A DNA stretch of 47,019 nt from Pseudomonadota bacterium (GTDB lineage: Bacteria; Myxococcota_A; Polyangia; Fen-1088): positions 1-47,019 of the forward strand of contig JADGRB010000009.1 of NCBI GenBank assembly GCA_017881315.1. The letters are read 5' to 3'. Made by a program: the position numbers and the translations under genes. The notes beneath the pieces were generated by a model, which worked only from the letters and a program-made list of their open reading frames with translations, was not told the origin of the DNA and made no database searches. Below, one piece after another: positions 26,353 to 36,324 of this stretch (positions are counted from its first letter, which is position 1; every line of letters starts with the position of its first letter).

Positions 26353-27063
26353 GTGCGGTTGCAGCGGTTCTTGGCGCAGGCGGGGATCTCCTCGCGGCGG
26401 AAGGCGGAGACGCTCATCGCGAGCGGCGCCGTGCGCGTCAACGGCGTCGTGGTGAGCACGCTCGGCTCGACCGTGGGCTCGCACGATCGCGTCGAGGTGG
26501 AGGGGCGCCGGGTGGTGGCCGATACGCCGACCTACCGCCTGCTGCTCAAGCCGCGCGCCTGCCTAGCCACCTTGGTGAAAGACGGCAAGCGGCCGACGCT
26601 GGCGCGCTATGTCCGCGACGCCGAGCCGGGGCTGCGGGTGGTGGCCCCGCTCGATTTTCCGGCCGAGGGGGTGGTGCTCTTGACCAACGATGGGGCGCTG
26701 GCGCAGGCCATGACCAAATCGGGCAAGGTGCCGATGACCTATCACCTGAAGCTGCAGGGGATCGTGGGCGACGACGACGTCGAGCGCCTGCAGCGCGGCT
26801 GGCGCTGGGAGGGCCGGGCGATCAAGCCGGCCTCGGTGGCGCGGCTGGCGGTCACCGAGAAGAACACCTGGGTCGAGATGGTGGTCTCCGAGGCGCGCCC
26901 GCGCGCGCTCAAGGGGGCCGGCGACGTCATCCGCCATTCGCTGCTCAAGATCTCCCGCGTGCGCCTGGGCGGCCTATCGTTCGAGGGCCTGGCGATGGGC
27001 GGTTGGCGCGATCTCACCAAGGCCGAAGCGGCCGATCTGCGCCGCCGCGCCGGGGTGGAATAG
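26353..27063 (+). CDS. RsuA/RluB-type pseudouridine synthase homologue with altered active-site motif
   Basis: A 236-residue protein with an N-terminal S4 RNA-binding domain (LQRFLAQAGISSRRKAETLI) and an RsuA-family catalytic fold. The usual motif GRLD is read here as APLD, within VVAPLDFPAEGVVLLTNDG: the catalytic Asp is kept, but the preceding Arg is Pro. The later R-basic block normally seen as RNRQVRRM is RPRALKGAG. It could still modify rRNA uridine or may have lost activity while keeping RNA binding. It starts at GTG 5 bp after scpB, in the standard scpAB-rluB order. Confidence 0.85.
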   Translation: MRLQRFLAQAGISSRRKAETLIASGAVRVNGVVVSTLGSTVGSHDRVEVEGRRVVADTPTYRLLLKPRACLATLVKDGKRPTLARYVRDAEPGLRVVAPLDFPAEGVVLLTNDGALAQAMTKSGKVPMTYHLKLQGIVGDDDVERLQRGWRWEGRAIKPASVARLAVTEKNTWVEMVVSEARPRALKGAGDVIRHSLLKISRVRLGGLSFEGLAMGGWRDLTKAEAADLRRRAGVE

Positions 27064-27096
27064 GGATGGAATGGTGATAAATATGCGCGGGTATCG

Positions 27097-28659
<1,563 letters not shown>

Positions 28660-28661
28660 GC

Positions 28662-29942
28662 ATGCGCCTCCTTCTGGTTGGGTCGGGTGGACGCGAGCAT
28701 GCGTTGGCTTGGAAGATCGCCGGCAGCCCGCTCTGCGAGCGGCTGCTGGTCGCGCCCGGCAACCCGGGGATCGCCGGTTTGCCCAAGACCACCTGCATCC
28801 CGATCGCCGCCGAAGCGGTCGCCGAGCTGGTCGCGATCGCCGTCGCCGAGCACGTCGATCTGGTGGTCTGCGGGCCCGAGTCGGCGCTGGCCGCCGGCCT
28901 GGGCGATGCGATGCGGGCCGCCGAGGTCCCGTTCTTCGGCCCGTCGCGCGCCGCCGCCGAGATCGAAGGCTCGAAGGCCTTCGCGAAACGGCTCATGCGG
29001 GATGCCGGTGTGCCGACGGCGGCCTTCGGCGTCTTCGAGGAGCTGCCGGCCGCCGAGGCCTTCATCGACGCGCAGCCGGGCCCGGTGGTGGTCAAGGCCG
29101 ATGGGCTCTGCGCGGGAAAGGGGGTGGTGGTCGCCGCCACCGCCGCCGAGGCCAAGGCCGCCGCGCGCGGGATGCTGAGCGGGCGCGCGTTCGGCGCGGC
29201 CGGCGCGCGCATCGTGATCGAGGAGCGCCTGTCGGGCCGAGAGATCACCATGATGGCGCTGTGCGACGGCACGCGCCTGACACCGCTCCCATCTTCCGAG
29301 GACCACAAGGCGGTCGGGGACGGCGACCAGGGACCCAACACCGGCGGTATGGGAACCATCTCCCCGTCGCCGCTGGTCGACGAGGCGCTGACGCAACGGA
29401 TCTTGGAGACGCTGTTCCTTCCGACGGTGCGCGCCCTGGCCGAGGCCGGACGACCGTTCCAGGGGCTCCTCTATGGCGGCCTCATGTTGACCCCCGATCG
29501 CGGTCCGATGGTGATCGAGTGGAACTGCCGCTTCGGTGATCCGGAGACGCAATCGGTACTCATGCGCTTCGACGAGGACCTGGTCCCTTGGCTTGCCGGC
29601 GTGGCGACGGGGGCGATGCCGCCCGGCAAGCCGCGGGTGCGGCCGGGCGCCGCGATCTGCGTCGTACTTGCCTCGGCGGGTTATCCGGCCGCGCCACGAT
29701 TGGGCGACGCGATCACCGGCCTGCCGGCCGCCGCGGACGATCTGACGGTCTTCCACGCCGGCACCCGCCGCGACGCCGATGGGCGCTTGCTGACCGCGGG
29801 CGGGCGTGTCCTCGGCGTGACGGCCAGCGGCGCCGACCTCGACGCCGCGCGAGCCCGCGCGTACGGTGCGATCGAAAAGATTCATTTCGATGGGATGCAC
29901 TTTCGCCGGGACATCGGCCTGCGAGGACAAAGGAGCTCATGA
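28662..29942 (+). CDS. purD: Phosphoribosylamine-glycine ligase (GAR synthetase)
   Basis: A 426-residue ATP-grasp ligase joining glycine to phosphoribosylamine. [13 protein letters not shown] at the N-terminus, [14 protein letters not shown] in the ATP-grasp domain, [14 protein letters not shown] and [12 protein letters not shown] are diagnostic. The ATG at 28662 is 2 bp after the purH stop, and the stop overlaps the purE start (ATGA). The much longer ORF-track start is read-through of a shadow frame. Confidence 0.97.
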   Translation: MRLLLVGSGGREHALAWKIAGSPLCERLLVAPGNPGIAGLPKTTCIPIAAEAVAELVAIAVAEHVDLVVCGPESALAAGLGDAMRAAEVPFFGPSRAAAEIEGSKAFAKRLMRDAGVPTAAFGVFEELPAAEAFIDAQPGPVVVKADGLCAGKGVVVAATAAEAKAAARGMLSGRAFGAAGARIVIEERLSGREITMMALCDGTRLTPLPSSEDHKAVGDGDQGPNTGGMGTISPSPLVDEALTQRILETLFLPTVRALAEAGRPFQGLLYGGLMLTPDRGPMVIEWNCRFGDPETQSVLMRFDEDLVPWLAGVATGAMPPGKPRVRPGAAICVVLASAGYPAAPRLGDAITGLPAAADDLTVFHAGTRRDADGRLLTAGGRVLGVTASGADLDAARARAYGAIEKIHFDGMHFRRDIGLRGQRSS

Positions 29943-30466
29943 GCGACAAGAGCGACAAGACTGAAAACGATCGGATCGACGTGGCCGTGATGATGGGATC
30001 GAAATCGGATCTCGAGACCATGCGTCCCGCCTCGCGGGCCCTGGAGTCGCTCGGCCTCAAGGTCGAGATGCGCGTGCTCTCCGCCCACCGGACGCCGGAC
30101 GAGACGGCTGCGTTCGTCAAGGAGGCCGTCCGGCGGGGCGTCAAGGCGTTCATCTGCGGCGCGGGCGGCGCGGCCCATCTCGCCGGCGCGGTCGCGGCGC
30201 ACACCACCCGCCCCGTCATCGGCGTCCCGATTGCCGGCGGATCGCTGGGGGGATTGGATGCGCTCCTCTCGACCGCGCAGATGCCGCCCGGCATGCCGGT
30301 CGCGACGGTGGCGGTGGGGGGCGCGGAGAACGCCGGTCTGCTGGCGGGGCAGATCATCGCCCTTGGCGACGAGGCGGTGGCCGCGCGGGTGGAGGCGGAG
30401 CGGCTGGCCCGCCGCAAGAAGGTGCTGGAAAGCGACGCGGAGGTCCGCGGCGAACGGAAGCGTTGA
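29939..30466 (+). CDS. purE: N5-carboxyaminoimidazole ribonucleotide mutase
   Basis: A 175-residue mutase of purine synthesis. The class I PurE pattern MMGSKSDLETM, the active-site SAHRTPDET and GAGGAAHLAG are present. Class I enzymes normally work with PurK, which is not in this window. The ATG overlaps the purD stop (ATGA) and is preceded by AAAGGAG. The C-terminal 25 residues are a charged tail. Its stop overlaps the proposed TTG start of tsaC. Confidence 0.96.
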   Translation: MSDKSDKTENDRIDVAVMMGSKSDLETMRPASRALESLGLKVEMRVLSAHRTPDETAAFVKEAVRRGVKAFICGAGGAAHLAGAVAAHTTRPVIGVPIAGGSLGGLDALLSTAQMPPGMPVATVAVGGAENAGLLAGQIIALGDEAVAARVEAERLARRKKVLESDAEVRGERKR

Positions 30467-31092
30467 GGACGCTGAAGGTGAACGTGGTCGATTCGCCCGA
30501 CCCCATTGACCGCGAGATCTCGTCGGCGATCGCCGCGCTTCGGCGCGGGGAAGCCGTCGCGTATCCGACGGAGACATATTACGGTCTCGGCGTCGACGCC
30601 TTCGACGAGCTGGCGCTGGCACGGTTGCAGGTCATCAAAGGGCGCGGCGACAAGGCGATCTCGCTCTTGATCGAGGGGGACGAAATGCTGGCGCGCCTGT
30701 GCGGGGAGGTTCCGCCCCGGGCGGTCGCGCTGATGCGCCGCCACTGGCCCGGCGCGCTCACCATCGCGATCCCGGCGCGGGCCGGGCTCCCCGCGGCGCT
30801 GATCTCCGACGGGTGCGTCGCCGTCCGCCAGTCGTCGCATCCGATCGCCCGCGCGCTCTGCGCGCGCTTCGGCGGGCCGATCACCACCACCAGCGCCAAC
30901 CGGGCGGGCGAGCCTGCGGCCACCAGCGCCGAGGAGGCACGACAAGCCCTGGGCGGCGCTTGCCACATTTTGGACGGTGGCGCGACGACCGGTGGGTCGC
31001 CCAGCACCCTGGTGCGGGTCCGCGGGGAGCGGGTCGAAATCTTGCGTCGCGGCGCGATTGAAATCACGCCCGACGAGGCGCCGCGATCGTGA
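30463..31092 (+). CDS. tsaC: L-threonylcarbamoyladenylate synthase (Sua5/YrdC family)
   Basis: A 209-residue YrdC-domain protein that makes threonylcarbamoyl-AMP from threonine, bicarbonate and ATP for t6A37 tRNA modification. YPTETYYGLGVDA, the KGR motif (VIKGRGDKAISLL), RHWPGALTIAIPA and TTTSANRAGEPA are typical. The start is most likely TTG 30463, which overlaps the purE stop as TTGA; GTG 30478 is an alternative. It lacks the long Sua5 C-terminal domain, so the short TsaC form is indicated. Confidence 0.93.
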   Translation: MRTLKVNVVDSPDPIDREISSAIAALRRGEAVAYPTETYYGLGVDAFDELALARLQVIKGRGDKAISLLIEGDEMLARLCGEVPPRAVALMRRHWPGALTIAIPARAGLPAALISDGCVAVRQSSHPIARALCARFGGPITTTSANRAGEPAATSAEEARQALGGACHILDGGATTGGSPSTLVRVRGERVEILRRGAIEITPDEAPRS

Positions 31093-31112
31093 GATAGTGG
31101 GGCCAAGCGGGC

Positions 31113-32411
31113 GTGGCCGACATCGTTCCATTCGCGGGGCTTCGCTACGATCCAGAGCGGGTCGGCGATCTTTCGCGCGTCCTGGCGCCGCCCTACGATG
31201 TGATCGGGGAGGCGGAGCGCGCCGCGCTGGAAGCGCGCCATCCGCAGAACGTGGTGCGGATCGAGCTGCCTCGGGGCGACGACGACACGCGCTACGCCGA
31301 GGCGGCGCGGCTGCTCTCGGCCTGGACCGCCGAGGGCGTCCTGCGCGCCGACACGACGCCGTCTTTCTACGTCTACGAGCAGGACTTCGATTGGGGCGGG
31401 CGCCGGCACACGCGCCGCGGCTTCTTCGCCGCCGTTCGCCTGGAGCCATTCGAGCGGCGGGTGATCCTGCCGCACGAGAAGACCCTGTCGGGACCCAAAG
31501 AGGACCGCTTGCGGCTCATGCGCGCGACGCACACCCAGATCTCGCCCATCTTCGGTCTGTTTCGCGACCCCGACAGCGCGGCGCGCGAGGTGATCGACGG
31601 CGCCACCTCGGTGGTGCCCACCGTCGACACGACCACGCCCGATGACATCCGGCATCGCCTGTGGCGGCTCGGCGCCGCGCCGGCGATCGCGCGGTTGACG
31701 CAGGTCCTCGCGGCCAAGCAGATCCTGATCGCGGACGGCCACCACCGCTACGAGACGATGCTGGGCCTCGGTCCCGAGCTGCGCGCGCTCGACTTCGCGG
31801 CGGGCGGGGCGGCGGCCGACTTCGCGATGATGTTCCTGGCGCGCGCCGAGGATCCCGGTCTGCTGGTCCTGCCGACCCATCGCCTGCTGCGGGATCTACC
31901 CGACTTCGATTTCCCGGCGCTCTGCGCCGCCGCCGCACCAGCGTTCGACATCGTCGAGGGGGACGAGGCGACGGCCGAGGCGATCGAGGAGCGCCTGGGG
32001 CGCGAAGGGACCGGCGGGGTGGTCTTCGCGGTTCGGGTGCCGGGCCGGGCGACGACCACCTGGTTCACGCTCAAGTCCTTCGTCGACCTGTCGGCGCTGG
32101 GCCCGCCGGCGCTGCGGAAGCTGGACGTGACGGTCTTGCACGGCGTGATCTTGGGATCGTTGCTCGGCATCGACGCCGCCGCGATGGCCAGCCAGTCCTT
32201 TCTGGCCTACACGCACGTCACCGCCGAGGCCCTGGCGCGCGTGGGCAGCGGCGAGGTGCAGGCCGCGTTTCTGATGAACGCGACCAAGGTCGAAGAGGTG
32301 CTGGCGGTCTGCGAGGCCGGCTTCGTGCTGCCGCAGAAGTCGACCTTCTTCCAGCCCAAGCTGGCGACCGGCCTGCTCATGTACGGCCTCGACGGTCCGG
32401 CGCCGCGCTAG
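31113..32411 (+). CDS. DUF1015 family protein
   Basis: A 432-residue protein of the DUF1015 family, whose biochemical role I cannot name with confidence. The family hallmarks are PFAGLRYDPERVGDLSRVLAPPYDVI at the start, YVYEQDF, EKTLSGPKEDRL, the ADGHHRYETML block and a C-terminal LPQKSTFFQPKLATGLLMY. The GTG start is 20 bp after tsaC, and the gene runs into the methyltransferase, so it is probably part of the pur-tsaC transcription unit. Confidence 0.88.
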   Translation: MADIVPFAGLRYDPERVGDLSRVLAPPYDVIGEAERAALEARHPQNVVRIELPRGDDDTRYAEAARLLSAWTAEGVLRADTTPSFYVYEQDFDWGGRRHTRRGFFAAVRLEPFERRVILPHEKTLSGPKEDRLRLMRATHTQISPIFGLFRDPDSAAREVIDGATSVVPTVDTTTPDDIRHRLWRLGAAPAIARLTQVLAAKQILIADGHHRYETMLGLGPELRALDFAAGGAAADFAMMFLARAEDPGLLVLPTHRLLRDLPDFDFPALCAAAAPAFDIVEGDEATAEAIEERLGREGTGGVVFAVRVPGRATTTWFTLKSFVDLSALGPPALRKLDVTVLHGVILGSLLGIDAAAMASQSFLAYTHVTAEALARVGSGEVQAAFLMNATKVEEVLAVCEAGFVLPQKSTFFQPKLATGLLMYGLDGPAPR

Positions 32412-32449
32412 GACGGGGCGCCGAGGTGCAGGTGCAGGGACGCGCGCAG

Positions 32450-33184
32450 ATGCACGGGGAAGACAGCGGCGTCACCACCGACGCGCTCCTGCGGGGCCGC
32501 GTCCGCCTGTTTCAACCCGCGCGGGGTGCGCGGGTCAGCCTCGACCCGGTGCTGCTGGCTGGCTTTTTGGCGCCACCATTCGGGAGGTTTCTGGACATCG
32601 GCTGCGGGACCGGCGCGCTGGCGTTCCTGCTCCTGGCGCGGGATGAGGCGGCGACCGGTCTGGCGGTCGAGCTGCAACCAAAGCTCTCGGCCCTGGCCGC
32701 GCGCGGGCGCGACGAAAACGGGTGGCGTGAGCGGCTCGAGATCCTGGGCGGCGACGTGCGGGCCCTCGCCGCGACGCTGGGCGCCGGGCGGTTCGATCTG
32801 GTCGCGACCAATCCGCCCTACCGAACCGTCGACGAAGGCTTGCCGTCGCCCATCCCGGAGCGGGCGCTCTCCCATCACGAGATCGCGCTGGCGCTTCCCG
32901 AGTGGCTCGATGTCGCCGCTCGCACGGTTCGCCCGGGCGGTCGGGTTGCCGCCATCCTGCCGGCGTCGCGCACCATCGATCTCTGCGTCGAGATGCGCGC
33001 GCGCGATCTGACGCCGGTGCGTCTACGGACCGTTCACCCCTACGCCGATCGACCGGCGTCGCGAATTCTGGTGGAGGCCGAGCGCGCCGGCCGGAAACCC
33101 CTCACCATCGAGCCGCCCCTGGTGCTTCACGTCGAAGGCGTCCGCTACACGCCCGAAGCCCTGAGCCTCCTCGGCGAGGACTGA
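32450..33184 (+). CDS. TrmN6-like class I methyltransferase
   Basis: A 244-residue SAM-dependent methyltransferase. The SAM-binding motif is FLDIGCGTGALAFLLL and the catalytic NPPY (ATNPPY) marks an amino-group (N6-adenine or Gln) methyltransferase. The LFQP...RVSLDPVLLAGF opening and the overall length match the tRNA1(Val) A37 N6-methyltransferase family (TrmN6, YfiC). That substrate is inferred from family resemblance only. The ATG at 32450 has AGGGA upstream; in-frame GTGs at 32426 and 32432 are alternatives. The gene ends 4 bp from the convergent OmpA-type gene. Confidence 0.82.
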   Translation: MHGEDSGVTTDALLRGRVRLFQPARGARVSLDPVLLAGFLAPPFGRFLDIGCGTGALAFLLLARDEAATGLAVELQPKLSALAARGRDENGWRERLEILGGDVRALAATLGAGRFDLVATNPPYRTVDEGLPSPIPERALSHHEIALALPEWLDVAARTVRPGGRVAAILPASRTIDLCVEMRARDLTPVRLRTVHPYADRPASRILVEAERAGRKPLTIEPPLVLHVEGVRYTPEALSLLGED

Positions 33185-33188
33185 GGCG

Positions 33189-34085
33189 TCAGGGCGGCGG
33201 GGGCGGGGACGCGGTCGCCGCCGGGGGCGCCGCTGCCGCGCCGGCCGGTTCCTTGGTGAGGGCGTCGTCGATGGGCGGCAGATCGTCGAGGTTCGGGACC
33301 AGCGTGATCTCGATGCGGCGATTCTTGGCCATGTTGTCGCTCGAGTCGTTGGCGGCGACCGGCGACTGGTCGGCGTAACCGGCGGCCGAGAGGCGCTTGG
33401 GTTCCATGCCGGCGCCGATCATGAAGTTGGTGACCTCGACCGCGCGGGCGGTGGACAGATCCCAGTTCGACCGGAAGCGCTTGGATTTGATGGGCACGTT
33501 GTCGGTGTGGCCGGCGACCTGAAAGTTGCGGTTGGGGAGCGACTTGAGCACGGCCGTCACCTGGGTGAGCGCGTCCTTGCCCTCGGGCTTGAGGTCGGTC
33601 TTGCCCGGGTCGAACAGGATCTTGTCGCCCAGACGCACGATCATCCGGTTCTCGCGGATCTCGACCTGCAGCTTGCCCGCGTCGGTGAGCGCCTTGAACT
33701 GCGTGACCAGCTTGCGGAACTGCGCCGCGCGCGCCTCGGCCTGCGCCTGCGCCTTCTTCAGCTCCTCCATGCGCTTTTGAGCCTGCTCGAGCTCGCCGCC
33801 CAGGTTACCGCGCTCGGTTTCGAGGCGCGACACGTCCTGGCCCAGCGAGGAGAGCTTGTTGGAGAGCACGGTCACGCGCGCGTCGCGGGAGGCCACGTCC
33901 TTCTTGTGCTGGGCGCGTTCCTTCTCGAGATCGCTCTCGGTCGCCGCCAGCTTCTGCTTCTGGGCGTCGCGGTCCTTGACCGTCGAGTTGTAGAGATCCT
34001 CGTCGATGCCGCAACCGAGGCCGCCCAGCGCGGTCGCCAGCGTCACGATCGCGACCACCATCTGGAGCTGCTGGTCTCTTCTCAT
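33189..34085 (-). CDS. OmpA-family peptidoglycan-binding protein, probable lipoprotein
   Basis: A 298-residue envelope protein. The N-terminal hydrophobic signal ends at ALGGLGC, a non-standard lipobox. A charged coiled coil (about 40-135) leads to an OmpA/MotB-type domain (about 145-265) with LFDPGKTDLKPEGKDAL, VAGHTDNVPI and NRRIEITLVP, which bind peptidoglycan. The tail is Pro/Ala-rich and ends in five prolines. It probably links the outer membrane to the wall. The ATG overlaps the stop of the upstream small gene (ATGA) and has a strong GGAGG site. Confidence 0.9.
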   Translation of the reverse strand: MRRDQQLQMVVAIVTLATALGGLGCGIDEDLYNSTVKDRDAQKQKLAATESDLEKERAQHKKDVASRDARVTVLSNKLSSLGQDVSRLETERGNLGGELEQAQKRMEELKKAQAQAEARAAQFRKLVTQFKALTDAGKLQVEIRENRMIVRLGDKILFDPGKTDLKPEGKDALTQVTAVLKSLPNRNFQVAGHTDNVPIKSKRFRSNWDLSTARAVEVTNFMIGAGMEPKRLSAAGYADQSPVAANDSSDNMAKNRRIEITLVPNLDDLPPIDDALTKEPAGAAAAPPAATASPPPPP

Positions 34086-34399
34086 CGAGTCCCTCCTTTG
34101 CCGCGCGGGGTGGGTCTTCCAGAGGCCGTCGCGCCGAACACCCGGTCGAGGATGGCGTCGACCGCCGCAGCGCCGATCGGGCTCGGCCCGGGCGCGAAGT
34201 CCCAGTCGAGATTCGCCAGCAGGCGGGTGCGGGCCCAGTCGCGTCCGTGGCCGAGGCGGTGGAGCAAGCCGGCGCGGTCTTCCAGCTCCGTCCGGTACAT
34301 CCCCTCCCGGCGCCCCTGCTCGATCTTCGCGCGCCCGCGGCTCGGTCGGGAATCCAACCAGTCGAACGGCGGATCGGATCGCGAAGGGGCCTTCGGCAT
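34082..34399 (-). CDS. Small hypothetical protein between mazG and the OmpA-type gene
   Basis: A 105-residue soluble, Arg-rich protein of unknown function. A central WARTRLLANLDWDF segment and an amphipathic C-terminal helix (AAAVDAILDRVFG) are the main features. It has no cysteine and no signal peptide. Evidence that it is real: it starts 6 bp after mazG, its stop overlaps the next ATG as ATGA, and its last codons contain the Shine-Dalgarno for the lipoprotein gene. Confidence 0.7.
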   Translation of the reverse strand: MPKAPSRSDPPFDWLDSRPSRGRAKIEQGRREGMYRTELEDRAGLLHRLGHGRDWARTRLLANLDWDFAPGPSPIGAAAVDAILDRVFGATASGRPTPRGKGGTR

Positions 34400-34405
34400 C
34401 GCCCG

Positions 34406-35263
34406 CTACTCTAGACCTTCGGCGCGCTTGGCGGCTTGCCAAAGTCGCTCTTGCTCGTCGGGCGAGGCGTCGGCGACGGCGCGCCCTTGCTCGGCCAGCG
34501 TCCGCTCGACGTGACCGAACCGGCGCGCGAAGCGATCGGTCGAGTCGCGCAGCGCCTGCTCGGCGTCGAGACCCATCCGGCGAGCCAGGTTGACCGTCGA
34601 GAACAGCAGATCGCCGAGCTCGCGCTGCATCTGCGCCCGATCGCCGCCCCGGCGGGCCTCGTCGAGCTCCCGCAGCTCCTCGTCGATCTTGGCGCGGGGA
34701 CCGTCGGCGTCGGTCCAATCGAAACCGACCGCGCCCGCCTTTTCGCCCGCCCGGGTGGCGCGCAGGAGGGCCGGCGCGCTCCGGGGGATCCCGTCCAGCG
34801 CGCCGTGCTTTCCCTTCTCCGCCTTCTCGGCGGCCTTGAGCTTGGCCCAGTTGGCGAGCACGTCGCCGGCGTCCTTGGCGACGACATCCCCGAAGACGTG
34901 CGGGTGCCGGCGCACCAGCTTGGCGACGATCGCGCGCGCGACGTCGTCGATGCCGAACTTCCCCTCGGCGAACCGAAGCTCCGACTGGAAGACGATCTGC
35001 AACAGCAGATCGCCCAGCTCTTCGCGGTGATCGTCGGCGTTGCCGCTGGCGAGCGCGTCGACCACCTCGTAGGTCTCCTCGACCAGATAGGGGACCAGCG
35101 TCTCCAGCGTCTGCTCGCGATCCCAGGGGCAGCCGTCCGGCGCCAGCAGGCGCTGCATCAGGCCGCACAGCTTGGTCACCTCCGCGCCCGTCTGTTTGCC
35201 CGGCAGCGGCGCGAGATCGGGGAGCGCCACGGGCGGGGGTGAGCTCGGCACGGCGGGCAGCAT
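34406..35263 (-). CDS. mazG: Nucleoside triphosphate pyrophosphohydrolase MazG
   Basis: A 285-residue enzyme that hydrolyses NTPs to NMP and pyrophosphate, cleaning the nucleotide pool. Both MazG repeats are visible. The N-terminal one has CPWDREQTLETL, YLVEETYEVVDAL and REELGDLLLQIVF; the C-terminal one has KIDEELRELDEA and RELGDLLFSTVN. Each keeps the EExxE/ELGD metal-binding pattern. The first 25 residues are a Pro-rich extension. The ATG at 35263 lacks a clear Shine-Dalgarno. It is divergent from phoH with a 56-bp gap. Confidence 0.95.
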   Translation of the reverse strand: MLPAVPSSPPPVALPDLAPLPGKQTGAEVTKLCGLMQRLLAPDGCPWDREQTLETLVPYLVEETYEVVDALASGNADDHREELGDLLLQIVFQSELRFAEGKFGIDDVARAIVAKLVRRHPHVFGDVVAKDAGDVLANWAKLKAAEKAEKGKHGALDGIPRSAPALLRATRAGEKAGAVGFDWTDADGPRAKIDEELRELDEARRGGDRAQMQRELGDLLFSTVNLARRMGLDAEQALRDSTDRFARRFGHVERTLAEQGRAVADASPDEQERLWQAAKRAEGLE

Positions 35264-35282
35264 AACGCGTTTGGGTGGAGGT

Positions 35283-35311
35283 TTGAACGCGCCCGACCCG
35301 CGTGCTATCTC
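35283..35311 (+). promoter_or_regulatory. Promoter for phoH with extended -10
   Basis: TTGAAC (35283-35288) and TATCTC (35306-35311) are 17 bp apart, and TGC just before the -10 makes an extended -10. The predicted start of transcription near 35318 favours the TTG at 35320 as start codon and excludes the track's GTG at 35302. Confidence 0.5.
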
Positions 35312-35319
35312 GATGGACG

Positions 35320-36309
<990 letters not shown>

Positions 36310-36311
36310 GG

Positions 36312-36317
36312 TAATCT
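36312..36317 (+). promoter_or_regulatory. TAATCT -10-like element before the HD-GYP gene
   Basis: TAATCT spans the end of phoH and ends 7 nt before the GTG at 36325. No -35 was found. It is only suggestive, because the gene could simply be co-transcribed with phoH. Confidence 0.25.
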
Positions 36318-36324
36318 GGGGCCC

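Noticed and set aside
30617-30628. Second sigma-54-like site (TGGCAC...TTGC) inside tsaC
   Set aside because: The spacer is 2 bp instead of 5, and it is within a coding region.
35302-35319. GTG 35302 as the phoH start
   Set aside because: It would lie within the predicted promoter -10 region; TTG 35320 fits both promoter and family.
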